From assembly GCF_042666615.1 (NCBI RefSeq), contig NZ_JBHTDD010000034.1, forward strand, positions 1-64,000: a stretch of 64,000 bases of DNA, in the 5' to 3' direction. The position numbers and the translations under genes were made by a program. Below the pieces are notes generated by a model that saw only the letters and a list, made by a program, of their open reading frames with translations, was not told the DNA's origin and did no database searches. This document shows positions 49,494 through 58,252 of this stretch, in pieces (within the stretch, counting starts at the first letter, position 1; each line of letters starts with the position of its first letter). The DNA comes from KBS50 sp042666615 (lineage in GTDB: Bacteria > Actinomycetota > Actinomycetes > Mycobacteriales > Micromonosporaceae).

Positions 49494-50150
49494 GTGACGA
49501 TCGGGGTGCTGATCGTCGACGACGACGAACTGATCCGGGTGGGGCTGCGCGCGGTTATCGACGCGCAACCCGACCTCGTGGTGCGTGGCGAGGCCACCGA
49601 CGGCGCGGAGGTGCCGCCGCTTGTCGCCCGGCTGCGACCGGACGTGGTGCTGATGGACGTGCGGATGCCGGCCATTGACGGCATCCAGGCCACCCGCCGG
49701 CTGGTCGCCACATCGGCGCAGCCGCCCCGGATCCTGGTGATCACCACCTTCGAGAACGACGAGTACGTCTACGAGGCGTTGCGCGCCGGCGCTGCCGGGT
49801 TCCTGCTCAAGCGGGCCCGTCCGGCCGAGGTGGTGCAGGCCATCCGGACCGTGGCGGCCGGCGATTCGCTGCTGTTTCCCGAGGCGGTACGCCGGTTGGT
49901 GGCCGTTCACTCCGGCGGTGGTCGGGGCGGTGACCGCCTGCGCAGGGCCCGGCTGACCGAGCGGGAGGCCGAGGTGCTGCGGCTGATGACCACGGGGCTG
50001 TCCAACCAGGAGATCGCCGCGGAACTCGTGCTCGGGGTGGAGACGGTGAAGACCCACGTCGGCAACGTGCTGGCCAAGCTGGGCGCGCGGGACCGCACCC
50101 AGGCGGTCATCGCCGCGTACGAGTCGGGGTTCGTCACGCCCGCCGGCTGA
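49494..50150 (+). CDS. NarL/LuxR-type response regulator 2
   Basis: 218 aa. Receiver: VLIVDDDELIRVGLRAVID, phosphorylated Asp in VVLMDVRMPAIDG, Lys in GFLLKRARP. LuxR HTH: LTEREAEVLRLMTTGLSNQE and VKTHVGNVLAKLGARDRTQA. GTG 49494 lies just after the tandem duplication and has only a weak GGACGG upstream, so expression may depend on coupling with the kinase or on the repeat. Confidence 0.93.
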   Translation: MTIGVLIVDDDELIRVGLRAVIDAQPDLVVRGEATDGAEVPPLVARLRPDVVLMDVRMPAIDGIQATRRLVATSAQPPRILVITTFENDEYVYEALRAGAAGFLLKRARPAEVVQAIRTVAAGDSLLFPEAVRRLVAVHSGGGRGGDRLRRARLTEREAEVLRLMTTGLSNQEIAAELVLGVETVKTHVGNVLAKLGARDRTQAVIAAYESGFVTPAG

Positions 50151-50224
50151 GAACTGTCGAGATCGGGTGCAACCGCCGCCCGTCGGTGCTGGTCCTTCTC
50201 ATGACCGCAGCGAGGGGAGCACGA

Positions 50225-50746
50225 ATGGACGGGGCCGAGGCGGTGCGCGAGGCGTACCGGGCCTACTACCACCGCCTGGTGGGCCAGCTCTACGGCCTGA
50301 CCGGTGACCTGCCGGAGGCCCAGGACGTGGTGCACGACGCGTACGCCCGGGCGCTCGCCCGACCGGACCGGTTCCTGACCATCCGGGATCCGGAGGCGTG
50401 GCTGCGCACGGTGGCGATGAACCGGGCCCGGACCCGGTTCCGTCGCCGCTGGGTGTTCGACCTGCTGGTCAAGGGCGGCCGGGTGGACCGGCCGGCCGAG
50501 ACCGTGCCCGGGCTGGGGCCGGACCGGGTGGCGTTGGTGACGGCGTTGCGAAAACTGTCCCGCCCCACCCGGGAGGCGATCGTCCTGCACCACCTCGCGG
50601 ACCTGCCGGTGGCGGAGGTCGCGACGGCGCTCGGCGTCCCCGTGGGCACGGTGAAGGCCCGACTGTCCCGCGGCCGCGCCACCCTCGCCCGAGAACTCGC
50701 GGACGGATCCACCGTCAACACGGAGGTGTCGATCAACCATGTCTGA
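50225..50746 (+). CDS. ECF sigma factor (SigE/SigM-like)
   Basis: 173 aa. Region 2: EAYRAYYHRLVGQLYGLTGD, EAQDVVHDAYARALARPDRF, AWLRTVAMNRARTRF. Region 4: LRKLSRPTREAIVLHHLADL, PVAEVATALGVPVGTVKARL. AGGGGAG lies six bases before ATG 50225; ATG 50201 is an alternative. It overlaps the next gene by eight bases, typical for ECF/anti-sigma pairs. Confidence 0.9.
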   Translation: MDGAEAVREAYRAYYHRLVGQLYGLTGDLPEAQDVVHDAYARALARPDRFLTIRDPEAWLRTVAMNRARTRFRRRWVFDLLVKGGRVDRPAETVPGLGPDRVALVTALRKLSRPTREAIVLHHLADLPVAEVATALGVPVGTVKARLSRGRATLARELADGSTVNTEVSINHV

Positions 50747-52079
50747 CCCGAACTTCCACGGCCTGCGCGACGAGGCCGCCCGCGCCGCGCACGCCGACTT
50801 CGACGTCGTACGACGGCGGGCGCGCCGGCTGCGCTCCCGGCGCCGGGCCGCGGCCGGTGGAACGGCGCTCGCCGTCGCCGTGCTGCTCGGTGTCACCGGG
50901 TACGCGGTCACCGGTGGCCCGCCGACGAATCCGCCGGCCGTCGGTGATCCCGTGCCGGCCTGGCCGACCGTCCCGGCGCCGGTGCCCTCGCCGGAGCGGA
51001 CCAGCCCGGTGCCGACGATCAGCGGGGTCCCGATCGCGGTGCCGCCGAGGATCCGCTGGGCCGGGGCGGGCGACCCCCGACACCTGTACGCGGTGGTGGC
51101 CGCCTGCGACACCTGCCCGCAGAAGCTGATGGCGTCCGAGGATGGTGGCACCACCTGGGCCGAACGACCAGACTTCCCGGGCCGGACCTGGGCGCATCAC
51201 GAGACCGATATATCGCTCAGCGTCTACGGAGCGAAGAACCTCGTTCTGAACGAGCCTCGCCGGCTGACTGTCGGCCCGGACGGCAAGGTGCAGCCACCTC
51301 CACCCCGTAAGATGCAGATCAGCACCGACGGCGGCGTCGGCTGGCGGAGCCTGACGGTCAACGAGCAACGCATGCCGTCTGTGCCGGCCGATGGAGCCGT
51401 CGTCCAGGATCGATTTGGCGACAATCCTGCCCACGGCCCGATCCGGGTGTTGGATCCGGCGAGCGGTACGGTGGGTCTGCTGGCCAACCAGCCACCACTG
51501 CGGCTGCTGGACCTGGCCGACGTGCCAGCCAGCGCTGGGATATGGGTACAGGGATTCGAGCCGAAGACCCGGAAACCGGCCGTGGCGGTGAGCCGCGACA
51601 GGGGAGTGACGTGGGCGGTGTCTGTCTTCGACGCCGAGCGCTCGGTGTCGTTGCCGACAGACGGCACAACGCCGGACATCATGGCCCGACCGAACGTCGC
51701 CACGACCGACGGCACGACGGCGTTCGCCATGTTCGTGGGCGTCCCGAGCGACGTCCGGGTCTACCGCAGCACTGACGGTGGGGTCGGGTGGCAGTCGGTC
51801 GCCGCTGGTGTCCTCGGTGACACGCCGCTGGCCGGTCCGGAGTCGTGGGTGACCGCCGACGGCAGCCACGTCGTGTCGATACAACCGAACGGCGCGTACA
51901 CCTTCGCGGCCAGCCGCGACGGCGGCGGGTACGAGGCGATGACGCCGGACGGGCTGCCAGCCGTTGACCGCCGACCGATCGTCATCGACGCTGACCACTA
52001 CCTTTACCGGAACACCGACCACCTGTACCGCTCCGGCGACGGCCGGAACTGGCAGGCCGTGGCGGTCCCGGTCGGTTAG
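50739..52079 (+). CDS. Membrane-anchored Asp-box beta-propeller, probable anti-sigma
   Basis: 446 aa. Cytoplasmic N terminus of about 40 residues rich in Arg, one membrane helix (GTALAVAVLLGVTGYAVTGG), a proline-rich linker and an extracellular domain with Asp-box (sialidase-repeat) turns: SEDGGTTW, STDGGVGW, SRDRGVTW, STDGGVGW and SGDGRNW. Such repeats form six- or seven-bladed propellers that bind glycans. Coupled to the ECF sigma gene, it may sense an extracellular polymer and control that factor; this is inference. Its stop overlaps the convergent MFS gene by four bases. Confidence 0.75.
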   Translation: MSDPNFHGLRDEAARAAHADFDVVRRRARRLRSRRRAAAGGTALAVAVLLGVTGYAVTGGPPTNPPAVGDPVPAWPTVPAPVPSPERTSPVPTISGVPIAVPPRIRWAGAGDPRHLYAVVAACDTCPQKLMASEDGGTTWAERPDFPGRTWAHHETDISLSVYGAKNLVLNEPRRLTVGPDGKVQPPPPRKMQISTDGGVGWRSLTVNEQRMPSVPADGAVVQDRFGDNPAHGPIRVLDPASGTVGLLANQPPLRLLDLADVPASAGIWVQGFEPKTRKPAVAVSRDRGVTWAVSVFDAERSVSLPTDGTTPDIMARPNVATTDGTTAFAMFVGVPSDVRVYRSTDGGVGWQSVAAGVLGDTPLAGPESWVTADGSHVVSIQPNGAYTFAASRDGGGYEAMTPDGLPAVDRRPIVIDADHYLYRNTDHLYRSGDGRNWQAVAVPVG

Positions 52080-53536
52080 GAAGGATCCTCAGGGGTGTCC
52101 AGCCGGGCGGCGCGGTCCAGCGTGTAGCGGCGTTGCAGCAGCACGGCGGCGAGCATCACGGCGGCCGGCAGCAGCCCGAAGCCGTACCGGATGGCGGCCA
52201 GCGCCGAGCCGGACTGGCCGACGGTCTCCCCGGCGGAGGAGGCGACGAATCCGCCGGCGGCCAGGCACACGGCGAACGCGTACGGGCCCAGGGCGGCGCC
52301 GGTGGCCTCGGTGGCGGTCCACACGCCGGTGTAGGTGCCGGCCCGGCCGCCACCGGCGGCCCGGATCACGTCGGGAACCATCGAGAACGGCAGCAACTGC
52401 ATGCCGGCGAAGGACACGCCGAGCACGGCCACCGCGCCGACCAGCACCGGCAGCCCGGCCGGTCGCCCGACCGCGAGGACCAACGACCCGGCCGCGAACG
52501 CGCCCTGGGCGACCAGCAGGGCGCGTTGCTTGCCGATCCGGCGGGACACGGCGAGCCAGGCCGGGGTGACCAGCAGCGCCGGGGCGACGAACGCGGCCAC
52601 CAGCGCGGTGGTCAGGGCCGGCCGGCCCAGCTCGTACTCGGCGTAGTACGGCACCCCGGCCAGCACCAGGTGGGTGGTGGTGGACATGGCCAGGTAGGCG
52701 GCGACCAGCCAGCGGAACTGCCGGTCGCGCAGCGCGGCGAGCAGCGCCGGCCAGCCGGCCGTCCCGTGCGGCGATCCGGCCGTCCCGTGCGCCGATCCGG
52801 CCGTCCCGTGCGGCGACTCCGTCCCGCCGGTGGCGACCCGGCGCAGCCGGTCGATCCCGGTCAGCCCGACCAGCATGGCGATCAGCATGCCGGCCCCGAG
52901 CAGCAGGCCCATCCGCTGGTAGCCGGCCCGGGTGGCGGCGTCGCCGCCGGCCAGCCAGGGGGCGAGCAGACCGGAGATCAGGATGCCGAGGGTCAGCACC
53001 ATCATCCGGAACGCCATGAGCCGGGTCCGTTCGTGGTAGCCGATCCGCAGGTCGGCCGGGGTGGCCAGGTAGGGCACCTGGTAGGCGGCGAACAGCAGGT
53101 TGCCGGCGACGAACAGTGCCGCCACCCAGGCGGCGGCGGACGCGCCGGTGAGACCGCCGGGCACGGCGAACACGGCGGCGAAGGCCACCGGCAGCGCGCA
53201 GCCGATCAGCAGCAATCGGCGCCGGTCGCCGTGGCGGCGCTGGTCCAGATCGGCACGGTGGCCGATCCACGGATGCAGCAGCACGTCGGCGATCTTCGGC
53301 AGCAGCAACGCGAGGCCGGCGAGCCAGGGCGTGACCGCCAGGACGTCGGTGAGGAAGTAGAGCAGCAGCAGACCCGGGACGGTCACCCAGACGCCCATGC
53401 CGAGCGACCCGGTGGCGAAGCCGAGCAGCGGCCCCCGGGGCAGGCTGGCGGGGTCGGCGTCGCGGGTCGGGCTGGCGGGGTCGGCGTCGCGGGTCGGGCT
53501 GGCGGGGTCGGCGTCGCGCGGCTGCGGTCGGGTCAT
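52076..53536 (-). CDS. MFS transporter (GPH/MelB-like)
   Basis: 486 aa, about twelve membrane helices. The loop WIGHRADLDQRRHGDRRRLL after helix 2 is the MFS motif A region in its MelB-like form. Two internal repeats are odd: an N-terminal RDADPASPT repeated three times (27-bp units) and a central loop with HGTAGSP-like heptapeptides (21-bp units, three copies). GGAGG is eight bases before the ATG. Divergent from a TetR gene whose operator dyad lies between them, so probably a drug or sugar exporter induced by its substrate. Confidence 0.85.
   Translation of the reverse strand: MTRPQPRDADPASPTRDADPASPTRDADPASLPRGPLLGFATGSLGMGVWVTVPGLLLLYFLTDVLAVTPWLAGLALLLPKIADVLLHPWIGHRADLDQRRHGDRRRLLLIGCALPVAFAAVFAVPGGLTGASAAAWVAALFVAGNLLFAAYQVPYLATPADLRIGYHERTRLMAFRMMVLTLGILISGLLAPWLAGGDAATRAGYQRMGLLLGAGMLIAMLVGLTGIDRLRRVATGGTESPHGTAGSAHGTAGSPHGTAGWPALLAALRDRQFRWLVAAYLAMSTTTHLVLAGVPYYAEYELGRPALTTALVAAFVAPALLVTPAWLAVSRRIGKQRALLVAQGAFAAGSLVLAVGRPAGLPVLVGAVAVLGVSFAGMQLLPFSMVPDVIRAAGGGRAGTYTGVWTATEATGAALGPYAFAVCLAAGGFVASSAGETVGQSGSALAAIRYGFGLLPAAVMLAAVLLQRRYTLDRAARLDTPEDPS
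52757..52816. repeat. 21-bp repeats in central loop of MFS transporter
   Basis: Three near-identical 21-base units (plus strand GGCCGTCCCGTGCGGCGATC type) encode the heptads SPHGTAG, SAHGTAG and SPHGTAG in the cytoplasmic loop between the two six-helix halves. In-frame repeat unit, so copy number can change without frameshift. Confidence 0.8.
53440..53520. repeat. 27-bp repeats in N terminus of MFS transporter
   Basis: Three copies of a 27-base unit (plus strand contains GGGCTGGCGGGGTCGGCGTC) encode DADPASPTR, DADPASPTR and DADPASLPR at about residues 8-34, ahead of the first helix. In-frame, and therefore probably variable in length between strains. Confidence 0.8.
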
Positions 53537-53560
53537 GAGATCTGCCTCCGGTGCCGAGCC

Positions 53561-53580
53561 AATCCAACAGATGCTGGATT
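53561..53580. promoter_or_regulatory. Operator O1 of the TetR regulator
   Basis: AATCCA-N8-TGGATT, with a further CA/TG inside, midway between the MFS ATG and the tetR gene. The same core ATCCA-N8-TGGAT recurs at 54324-54345. The shared symmetric core and position make it the likely binding site of the adjacent TetR protein. Confidence 0.7.
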
Positions 53581-53600
53581 GTAGGGGGAGAATGCCGGGC

Positions 53601-54302
53601 ATGACCATGCCCCGACGCCGACCCGGCCGCCCCCGGCGGGACGAGGCCCGCCAGACGCGCGAGACGATCCTCGCGGCGGCCACCCCGCTCTTCGCCGAAC
53701 GGGGGTTCGACGCCGTCGCCCTGCGCGAGGTCGCCGCGGTGGCCGGCGTGGACGTCGCCACCGTGGCCCACCACTGCGGTACGAAGGCCGAACTCTACGA
53801 CTGCTGCTTCGCGCGGGTCTTCGCCGCCGAGCGGGAGGTGCTCGAGCGGGCCGCTGCCAGCGCGGCGGCGGCGGTGGGCGCGGGGCCCGAGCGGGCGCTC
53901 GCGGCCCTGCACGAACTGGTGGACGTCTTCGTGGACTTCCTGGAGGACCGGCCGGAGACCACCGGTCTGTGGCTGCGCCGCTGGCTGGAGCCGCACCGGC
54001 ACGCCGAACTCGACGAGCGGTACGCCACGCCGCTCTACCGGCTGGTCGAAGAACTGTTGACGGCCGCGGCGGCGGCCGGGGTGCTGGTGGAGCCCGCGCC
54101 GCACATCACCGTACGCAGCCTGGTCTGGGCGGCACACGGCCACGTGGTGGCGCTGGCCGCCGGGGGAGCGGGTGCCTCCGGCGCTCGGACCGCTGGCGCC
54201 GCCGGATCCCCCGACCAGCGGGCCTCCGGTGCCCGGGAGCGGCGCGAGTTCCGCGCCTTCGTGCACCGGTTCCTCGACGCGATGTACCGGCCCGCGGGTT
54301 GA
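53601..54302 (+). CDS. TetR family transcriptional regulator
   Basis: 233 aa. HTH at about 15-65: TRETILAAATPLFAERGFDA, VALREVAAVAGVDVATVAHH, CGTKAELYDCCF. The ligand-binding part ends with an alanine/glycine-rich stretch GGAGASGARTAGAAG and RAFVHRFLDAMYRP. The start could be ATG 53592, 53601 or 53607; 53601 has the best spacing from GGGGGAG. It is flanked by an MFS gene on one side and a monooxygenase operon on the other, each with the same dyad in front. Confidence 0.9.
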   Translation: MTMPRRRPGRPRRDEARQTRETILAAATPLFAERGFDAVALREVAAVAGVDVATVAHHCGTKAELYDCCFARVFAAEREVLERAAASAAAAVGAGPERALAALHELVDVFVDFLEDRPETTGLWLRRWLEPHRHAELDERYATPLYRLVEELLTAAAAAGVLVEPAPHITVRSLVWAAHGHVVALAAGGAGASGARTAGAAGSPDQRASGARERREFRAFVHRFLDAMYRPAG

Positions 54303-54323
54303 CGCCGTCGTCCGAGCTGGGCA

Positions 54324-54345
54324 TTATCCATCGCACGTTGGATAA
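54324..54345 (+). promoter_or_regulatory. Operator O2 of the TetR regulator
   Basis: TTATCCA-N8-TGGATAA, a 7-base perfect dyad between tetR and the flavin monooxygenase, sharing ATCCA-N8-TGGAT with O1. It ends 12 bases before GTG 54358 and would block transcription or initiation of the downstream operon. Confidence 0.75.
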
Positions 54346-54357
54346 ATGGAGGCGGAC

Positions 54358-55719
54358 GTGGAGACACCGAGGGTCGCGGTCATCGGAGCCGGTGCCGCCG
54401 GTCTGGCCACGCTCAAGGCCCTCGCCGACCGGCGTGTCCCGGCCGTCTGCTTCGACGCCGGTGGCCAGGTGGGCGGGCTGTGGGTGTACGGCTCGCCGGG
54501 TTCCGCCGCGTACCGCACCCTGCACCTGAACACCAGCACCGGTCGCACCCAGTTCGCCGACCTTCCGATGCCGGCGCACTGGCCGGCGTATCCCGACCAC
54601 GCCCGGATCGCGGGATACCTACACGACTACGCGGAGCGGTTCGGCCTGCTCGACTCCGTCCGGCTCGGTCACCGGGTCGACCGGGTCGAGCGGCGGGCCG
54701 ACGGGCGGTGGGACGTGCATGCCACCAGACCCGCCAGCGTCACCGGGCCGGCCGGACCGGTCAGCGTCACCGTCGACGCCGTCGTGGTGGCCAACGGGCA
54801 CAACCGGGAGCCCAAGCTGCCCGACCCCGGTTACCCCGGCGAGTTCACCGGGGAGCAGCAACACAGCCACGCGTACCGGGGCCCGGACCAACTGGCCGGC
54901 CGGCGCGTCCTGGTGGTCGGCGGCGGCAACTCGGCGATGGACATCGCGGTCGACTCCGCGTACGCCGCGACGCGGACCCTGCTGTCGCTGCGCCGGGGCG
55001 TCTGGGTGGTGCCGAAGTATCTGCTCGGCCGCCCCTCGGACACGCTCAACGGCGCGTTGGCCCGCCGGCTGCCATGGCGGGCGCGGCAACGCATCAGCCA
55101 GACGATGCTCGCCGCCACGGTCGGTGACCCGACCCGGTACGGCCTGCCCAGACCGGGCCACGGCTTCCTCCAGGACCATCCGACGCTCTCCGACGGGCTG
55201 TTGTCCCGGCTCACCCACGGCGACATCGAGCCCCGCCCGGGCATCGCCCGGCTGCACCCGGACCGGGTGGAGTTCACCGACGGCCGCGCCGACGAGGTGG
55301 ACCTCATCGTCTGGTGCACCGGATACCGGGTGGAGGTCCCCTTCCTGGACCGGGACCTGCTCGGCGCCGCACCCGACGCCCTGCCGCTGTATCGGCACGT
55401 GTTCCATCTCGATCACCCCACGCTGACGTTCGTCGGCCTCATGCAGTCAACGGGTGCCGCCTTTCCGCTGGTGGAGGCCCAGGCCCGGCTGGTGGCCGGA
55501 CACCTCTCCGGGACGTACGCGCTGCCCGACCGGGACCGGCAGGTCGCCGCCTGCCGGGCCGAACTGCGGGCGGCCACCGATCGCTGGGGCAAGCGGCGGC
55601 CGGCGATGCGTGTCGATTTCGACGCCTACCTCGCCGAGCTGCGCCGGGAACTGGTGGTCGGCGCCCGGCGGGCCGATCGGGGTCGGCGTGTCGCCAGCCC
55701 ATCCGGGTCGGTCCGGTGA
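54358..55719 (+). CDS. Flavin-dependent monooxygenase (FMO/BVMO-like)
   Basis: 453 aa. FAD motif VAVIGAGAAGLATLKAL, the GQVGGLW loop, the FMO fingerprint near GEFTGEQQHSHAYRG and the NADPH Rossmann motif VLVVGGGNSAMDIAVDSA. IVWCTGYRVEVPFLD is the usual C-terminal ATG/CTG segment. Such class B enzymes oxygenate N, S or ketone groups of small molecules. GTG 54358 has GGAGG five bases upstream; ATG 54346 is part of that site. It overlaps the SDR gene as GTGA, and a TetR dyad precedes it. Confidence 0.88.
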   Translation: METPRVAVIGAGAAGLATLKALADRRVPAVCFDAGGQVGGLWVYGSPGSAAYRTLHLNTSTGRTQFADLPMPAHWPAYPDHARIAGYLHDYAERFGLLDSVRLGHRVDRVERRADGRWDVHATRPASVTGPAGPVSVTVDAVVVANGHNREPKLPDPGYPGEFTGEQQHSHAYRGPDQLAGRRVLVVGGGNSAMDIAVDSAYAATRTLLSLRRGVWVVPKYLLGRPSDTLNGALARRLPWRARQRISQTMLAATVGDPTRYGLPRPGHGFLQDHPTLSDGLLSRLTHGDIEPRPGIARLHPDRVEFTDGRADEVDLIVWCTGYRVEVPFLDRDLLGAAPDALPLYRHVFHLDHPTLTFVGLMQSTGAAFPLVEAQARLVAGHLSGTYALPDRDRQVAACRAELRAATDRWGKRRPAMRVDFDAYLAELRRELVVGARRADRGRRVASPSGSVR

Positions 55720-56606
55720 CCACGCGTCGCCGGCCGCCGGCGGCCGGAGGTGAGCTGCCCATTCCTCGCCGCCGGCTGCCGCTGGGGGGCCGGCGGTTGC
55801 CGCTGGCCAACCGGCGGGTGGTCGTCACCGGCGCCGCCGGCACCTTCGGCCGGCGGCTCTGTGCCGCCTTCGCCGGCGCCGGCGCGTCCGTCGTCGGGCT
55901 GGACCTGCGCGCCGAGCCGATTGACGGAATCGACGTCCTGGGTTGTGATCTCGCGGATCCGGCCGCCGTGGGTCCGGCGGTCGCCGCCGCCATCGACCGG
56001 CTCGGTGGGATCGACCTGCTGGTCAACAACGCCGGACTGGGTGGACCGGCCCCGGCCGAACTGCCGCCCGGGGAGGTGGTGCGCCAGCAACTGGAGGTGA
56101 ACCTGCTCGGCGCGTGGCGGACCACGGCCGCGGCGCTGGACGCCCTGGTCGCCGCGCGCGGTCGGGTCATCTTCGTGGCCAGCCGGATGGCTGTGCTGCC
56201 GCTGCCGCTGGCCGCCGCGTACGGCGTGAGCAAGCGAGCCCTGGTCGCCTACGCCGACGCGCTGCGGCTCGAGGTGGGCACCCATGTCGGCGTGAGCGTC
56301 GTCTACCCCAGCATGGTCGCCTCGCCGATCCACGCCAGCACCTCCGCCGCCGGGCTGTCGCTGGACGGCGTGTCCCGGTTCGAGCCGCTCGACGGGGTGG
56401 TCGCGGCGATCCTGCGGGCCGCCTCCGCCCCCCGGGCCCCCCGGGACGTGGCCACCACCCGCCGCGGCCGGCTGGAAATGGCCCTCGCCCGGCACGCCCC
56501 GGCGCTGGCCGACCGGTTGGTCCGGCGAACCGTCCGGACCCGGATCGCCGCCGGGGACCTCGACGCCGCGCCGCTCGCCGCGGGGATGGTCCGCCGGCAC
56601 CGCTGA
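55716..56606 (+). CDS. SDR family oxidoreductase 2
   Basis: 296 aa from GTG 55716 (GTGA overlap with the monooxygenase). Cofactor motif VVVTGAAGTFGRRLCAAFAG, DLADPAAVG, NNAGLGGPAP, Ser in VIFVASRMAV, catalytic YGVSKRALVAYA. The N-terminal 30 residues are arginine/proline rich and may be untranslated if a later start is used. With the monooxygenase it forms a two-step oxidation or reduction pathway under TetR control, possibly for a ketone or steroid-like compound; the substrate is unknown. Confidence 0.88.
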   Translation: MTTRRRPPAAGGELPIPRRRLPLGGRRLPLANRRVVVTGAAGTFGRRLCAAFAGAGASVVGLDLRAEPIDGIDVLGCDLADPAAVGPAVAAAIDRLGGIDLLVNNAGLGGPAPAELPPGEVVRQQLEVNLLGAWRTTAAALDALVAARGRVIFVASRMAVLPLPLAAAYGVSKRALVAYADALRLEVGTHVGVSVVYPSMVASPIHASTSAAGLSLDGVSRFEPLDGVVAAILRAASAPRAPRDVATTRRGRLEMALARHAPALADRLVRRTVRTRIAAGDLDAAPLAAGMVRRHR

Positions 56607-56623
56607 CCGCGTCGCACCGGGCC

Positions 56624-56702
56624 GGTGTGGCAGTCGAGCGGTGTGGCTTCGAGCGGTGTGGCAGTCGAGCGGTGTGGCGGTCGAGCGGAGCGGCGGTCGA
56701 AC
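56624..56702 (+). repeat. Five 15-16-bp tandem repeats
   Basis: Units of the type GGTGTGGCAGTCGAGC start at 56624, 56640, 56655, 56671 and 56687, the second one base shorter and the last diverged. They lie between the SDR stop and the MoxR promoter. Unit length is similar to the repeats at 61676-61787, though the sequence differs. Confidence 0.85.
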
Positions 56703-56713
56703 CGTCGGCGAGA

Positions 56714-56719
56714 TAGCGT
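56714..56719 (+). promoter_or_regulatory. -10 element of the MoxR-VWA operon
   Basis: TAGCGT, seven bases before GTG 56727, third occurrence of this hexamer with identical spacing in the window. Confidence 0.55.
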
Positions 56720-56726
56720 CGGTGAG

Positions 56727-58250
56727 GTGACGGAGACCTTCCACGTGCCGCCGGCCGACCTGCCGACCACGCTCGGCGCCCTGCGGGCCGCCGGGCACCG
56801 CTACCGCACGGTCAAGCAGGAGTTGCGGGAGAACCTGCTGGCCCGGATGCGCTCCGGGGAGCCGCGGTTCCCCGGCATCGTCGGCTACGACGAGACCGTC
56901 CTCCCCGAGGTGGAGCGGGCGCTGCTGGCCGGGCACGACATGGTGCTGCTCGGCGAGCGGGGGCAGGGCAAGACGCGGCTGATCCGGGCGCTCGGCAAGC
57001 TCCTCGACGAGTGGACGCCGGTCCTCCCGGACTCGCCGCTGAACGAGCACCCGCTGCACCCGGTCACCCCAGCGGCCCGCGCAGCCGTGGCCGAGGCGGG
57101 TGACGACTTCCCGGTCTCCTGGCTGCACAGATCCATGCGGTACGGCGAGAAGCTGGCCACCCCGGACACCAGCGTGGGCGACCTGATCGGCGATGTCGAC
57201 CCGATCCGGATCGCCCAGGGGCGCACCCTCGGCGACCCGGAGACCATCCACTTCGGGTTGGTGCCGCGTACCAACCGGGGCATCTTCGCGGTGAACGAGC
57301 TGCCCGACCTGGCCGAGCGGATCCAGGTGGCGCTGCTCAACGTGCTGGAGGAGCGCGACATCCAGGTTCGTGGCTACCAGTTGCGGCTGCCGCTGGACCT
57401 GTTGCTGGTGGCCAGCGCCAACCCGGAGGACTACACCAACCGCGGCCGGATCATCAGCCCGCTCAAGGACCGGTTCGGCGCCGAGATCCGCACCCACTAC
57501 CCGATCGACCTGGATCTGGAACTCGACCTCATCCGGCAGGAGGCCGACCTGGTCGCCGAGGTGCCGGAGCACGTGCTGGAGGTGCTGGCCCGGTTCGCCC
57601 GCGCGGTACGCGAGTCGCCCTCTGTGGACACCCGATCCGGTGTGTCGGCGCGGTTCGCCATCGCCGCCGCCGAGACGGTGGCCGCCGCCGCGCTGCGCCG
57701 GGAAGGGCTGCTGGCCGGTGCCGAGGACTCCGCCGCTCGCGACGACGCCACCGGGGGAAACTTCCCCACGCCCGTGGCGCGGGTCGGGGATGCCGAGTCG
57801 GTGACCAGCACGCTACGCGGAAAGGTGGAGTTCGAGTCGGGCGAGGAGGGCCGGGAGATCGAGATCCTGGCGCATCTGCTGCGCACCGCCACCGCCGACA
57901 CGTTCCGGGCCCGGCTGGCCGGACTGGACCTGTCCGGCTTCACGGCGCTGGTGGCCGACGGCGCCGTGGTCGAGACCGGCGAGCTGGTCGGCCCGGCCGA
58001 CCTGCTGCGTCAGGTGGGGACCGTACCGGGACTGGCGAAGGTGCTGGACCGGCTCGGCCTGGGAGATGCCCCCACACCGGGTGAGGCGGCAGCCGGAATC
58101 GAGTTCGTCCTCGAAGGACTGCACCTGACCCGCCGGCTGGCCAAGGACCTCACCGACGACGGCCGCACCCGGTACGCGGGTCGCGGGCCCGGTGCCGAGG
58201 GCGGCAGGGGCCGGGACGGCGGCGGCCGGTCCGGCGGGGACCGGGACTGA
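56727..58250 (+). CDS. MoxR/ChlI-like AAA+ ATPase
   Basis: 507 aa. Walker A in LLGERGQGKTRLIRAL (about 76), a long insert, Walker B-like GIFAVNELPDLAERIQVALL, sensor LLLVASANPEDYTNRGRIIS and SPLKDRFGAEIRTHYPID, arranged as in magnesium-chelatase I and MoxR subunits. The C terminus is Gly/Arg-rich and probably disordered. It works with the VWA protein encoded two bases downstream; such pairs remodel or insert metals into partner proteins. No client protein gene is adjacent. Confidence 0.9.
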   Translation: MTETFHVPPADLPTTLGALRAAGHRYRTVKQELRENLLARMRSGEPRFPGIVGYDETVLPEVERALLAGHDMVLLGERGQGKTRLIRALGKLLDEWTPVLPDSPLNEHPLHPVTPAARAAVAEAGDDFPVSWLHRSMRYGEKLATPDTSVGDLIGDVDPIRIAQGRTLGDPETIHFGLVPRTNRGIFAVNELPDLAERIQVALLNVLEERDIQVRGYQLRLPLDLLLVASANPEDYTNRGRIISPLKDRFGAEIRTHYPIDLDLELDLIRQEADLVAEVPEHVLEVLARFARAVRESPSVDTRSGVSARFAIAAAETVAAAALRREGLLAGAEDSAARDDATGGNFPTPVARVGDAESVTSTLRGKVEFESGEEGREIEILAHLLRTATADTFRARLAGLDLSGFTALVADGAVVETGELVGPADLLRQVGTVPGLAKVLDRLGLGDAPTPGEAAAGIEFVLEGLHLTRRLAKDLTDDGRTRYAGRGPGAEGGRGRDGGGRSGGDRD

Positions 58251-58252
58251 CC

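Noticed and set aside
47361..50057. 898-codon minus-strand frame opposite the aldo-keto reductase and histidine kinase genes
   Set aside because: Antisense shadow of high-GC codons; the plus strand encodes clear enzyme families throughout.
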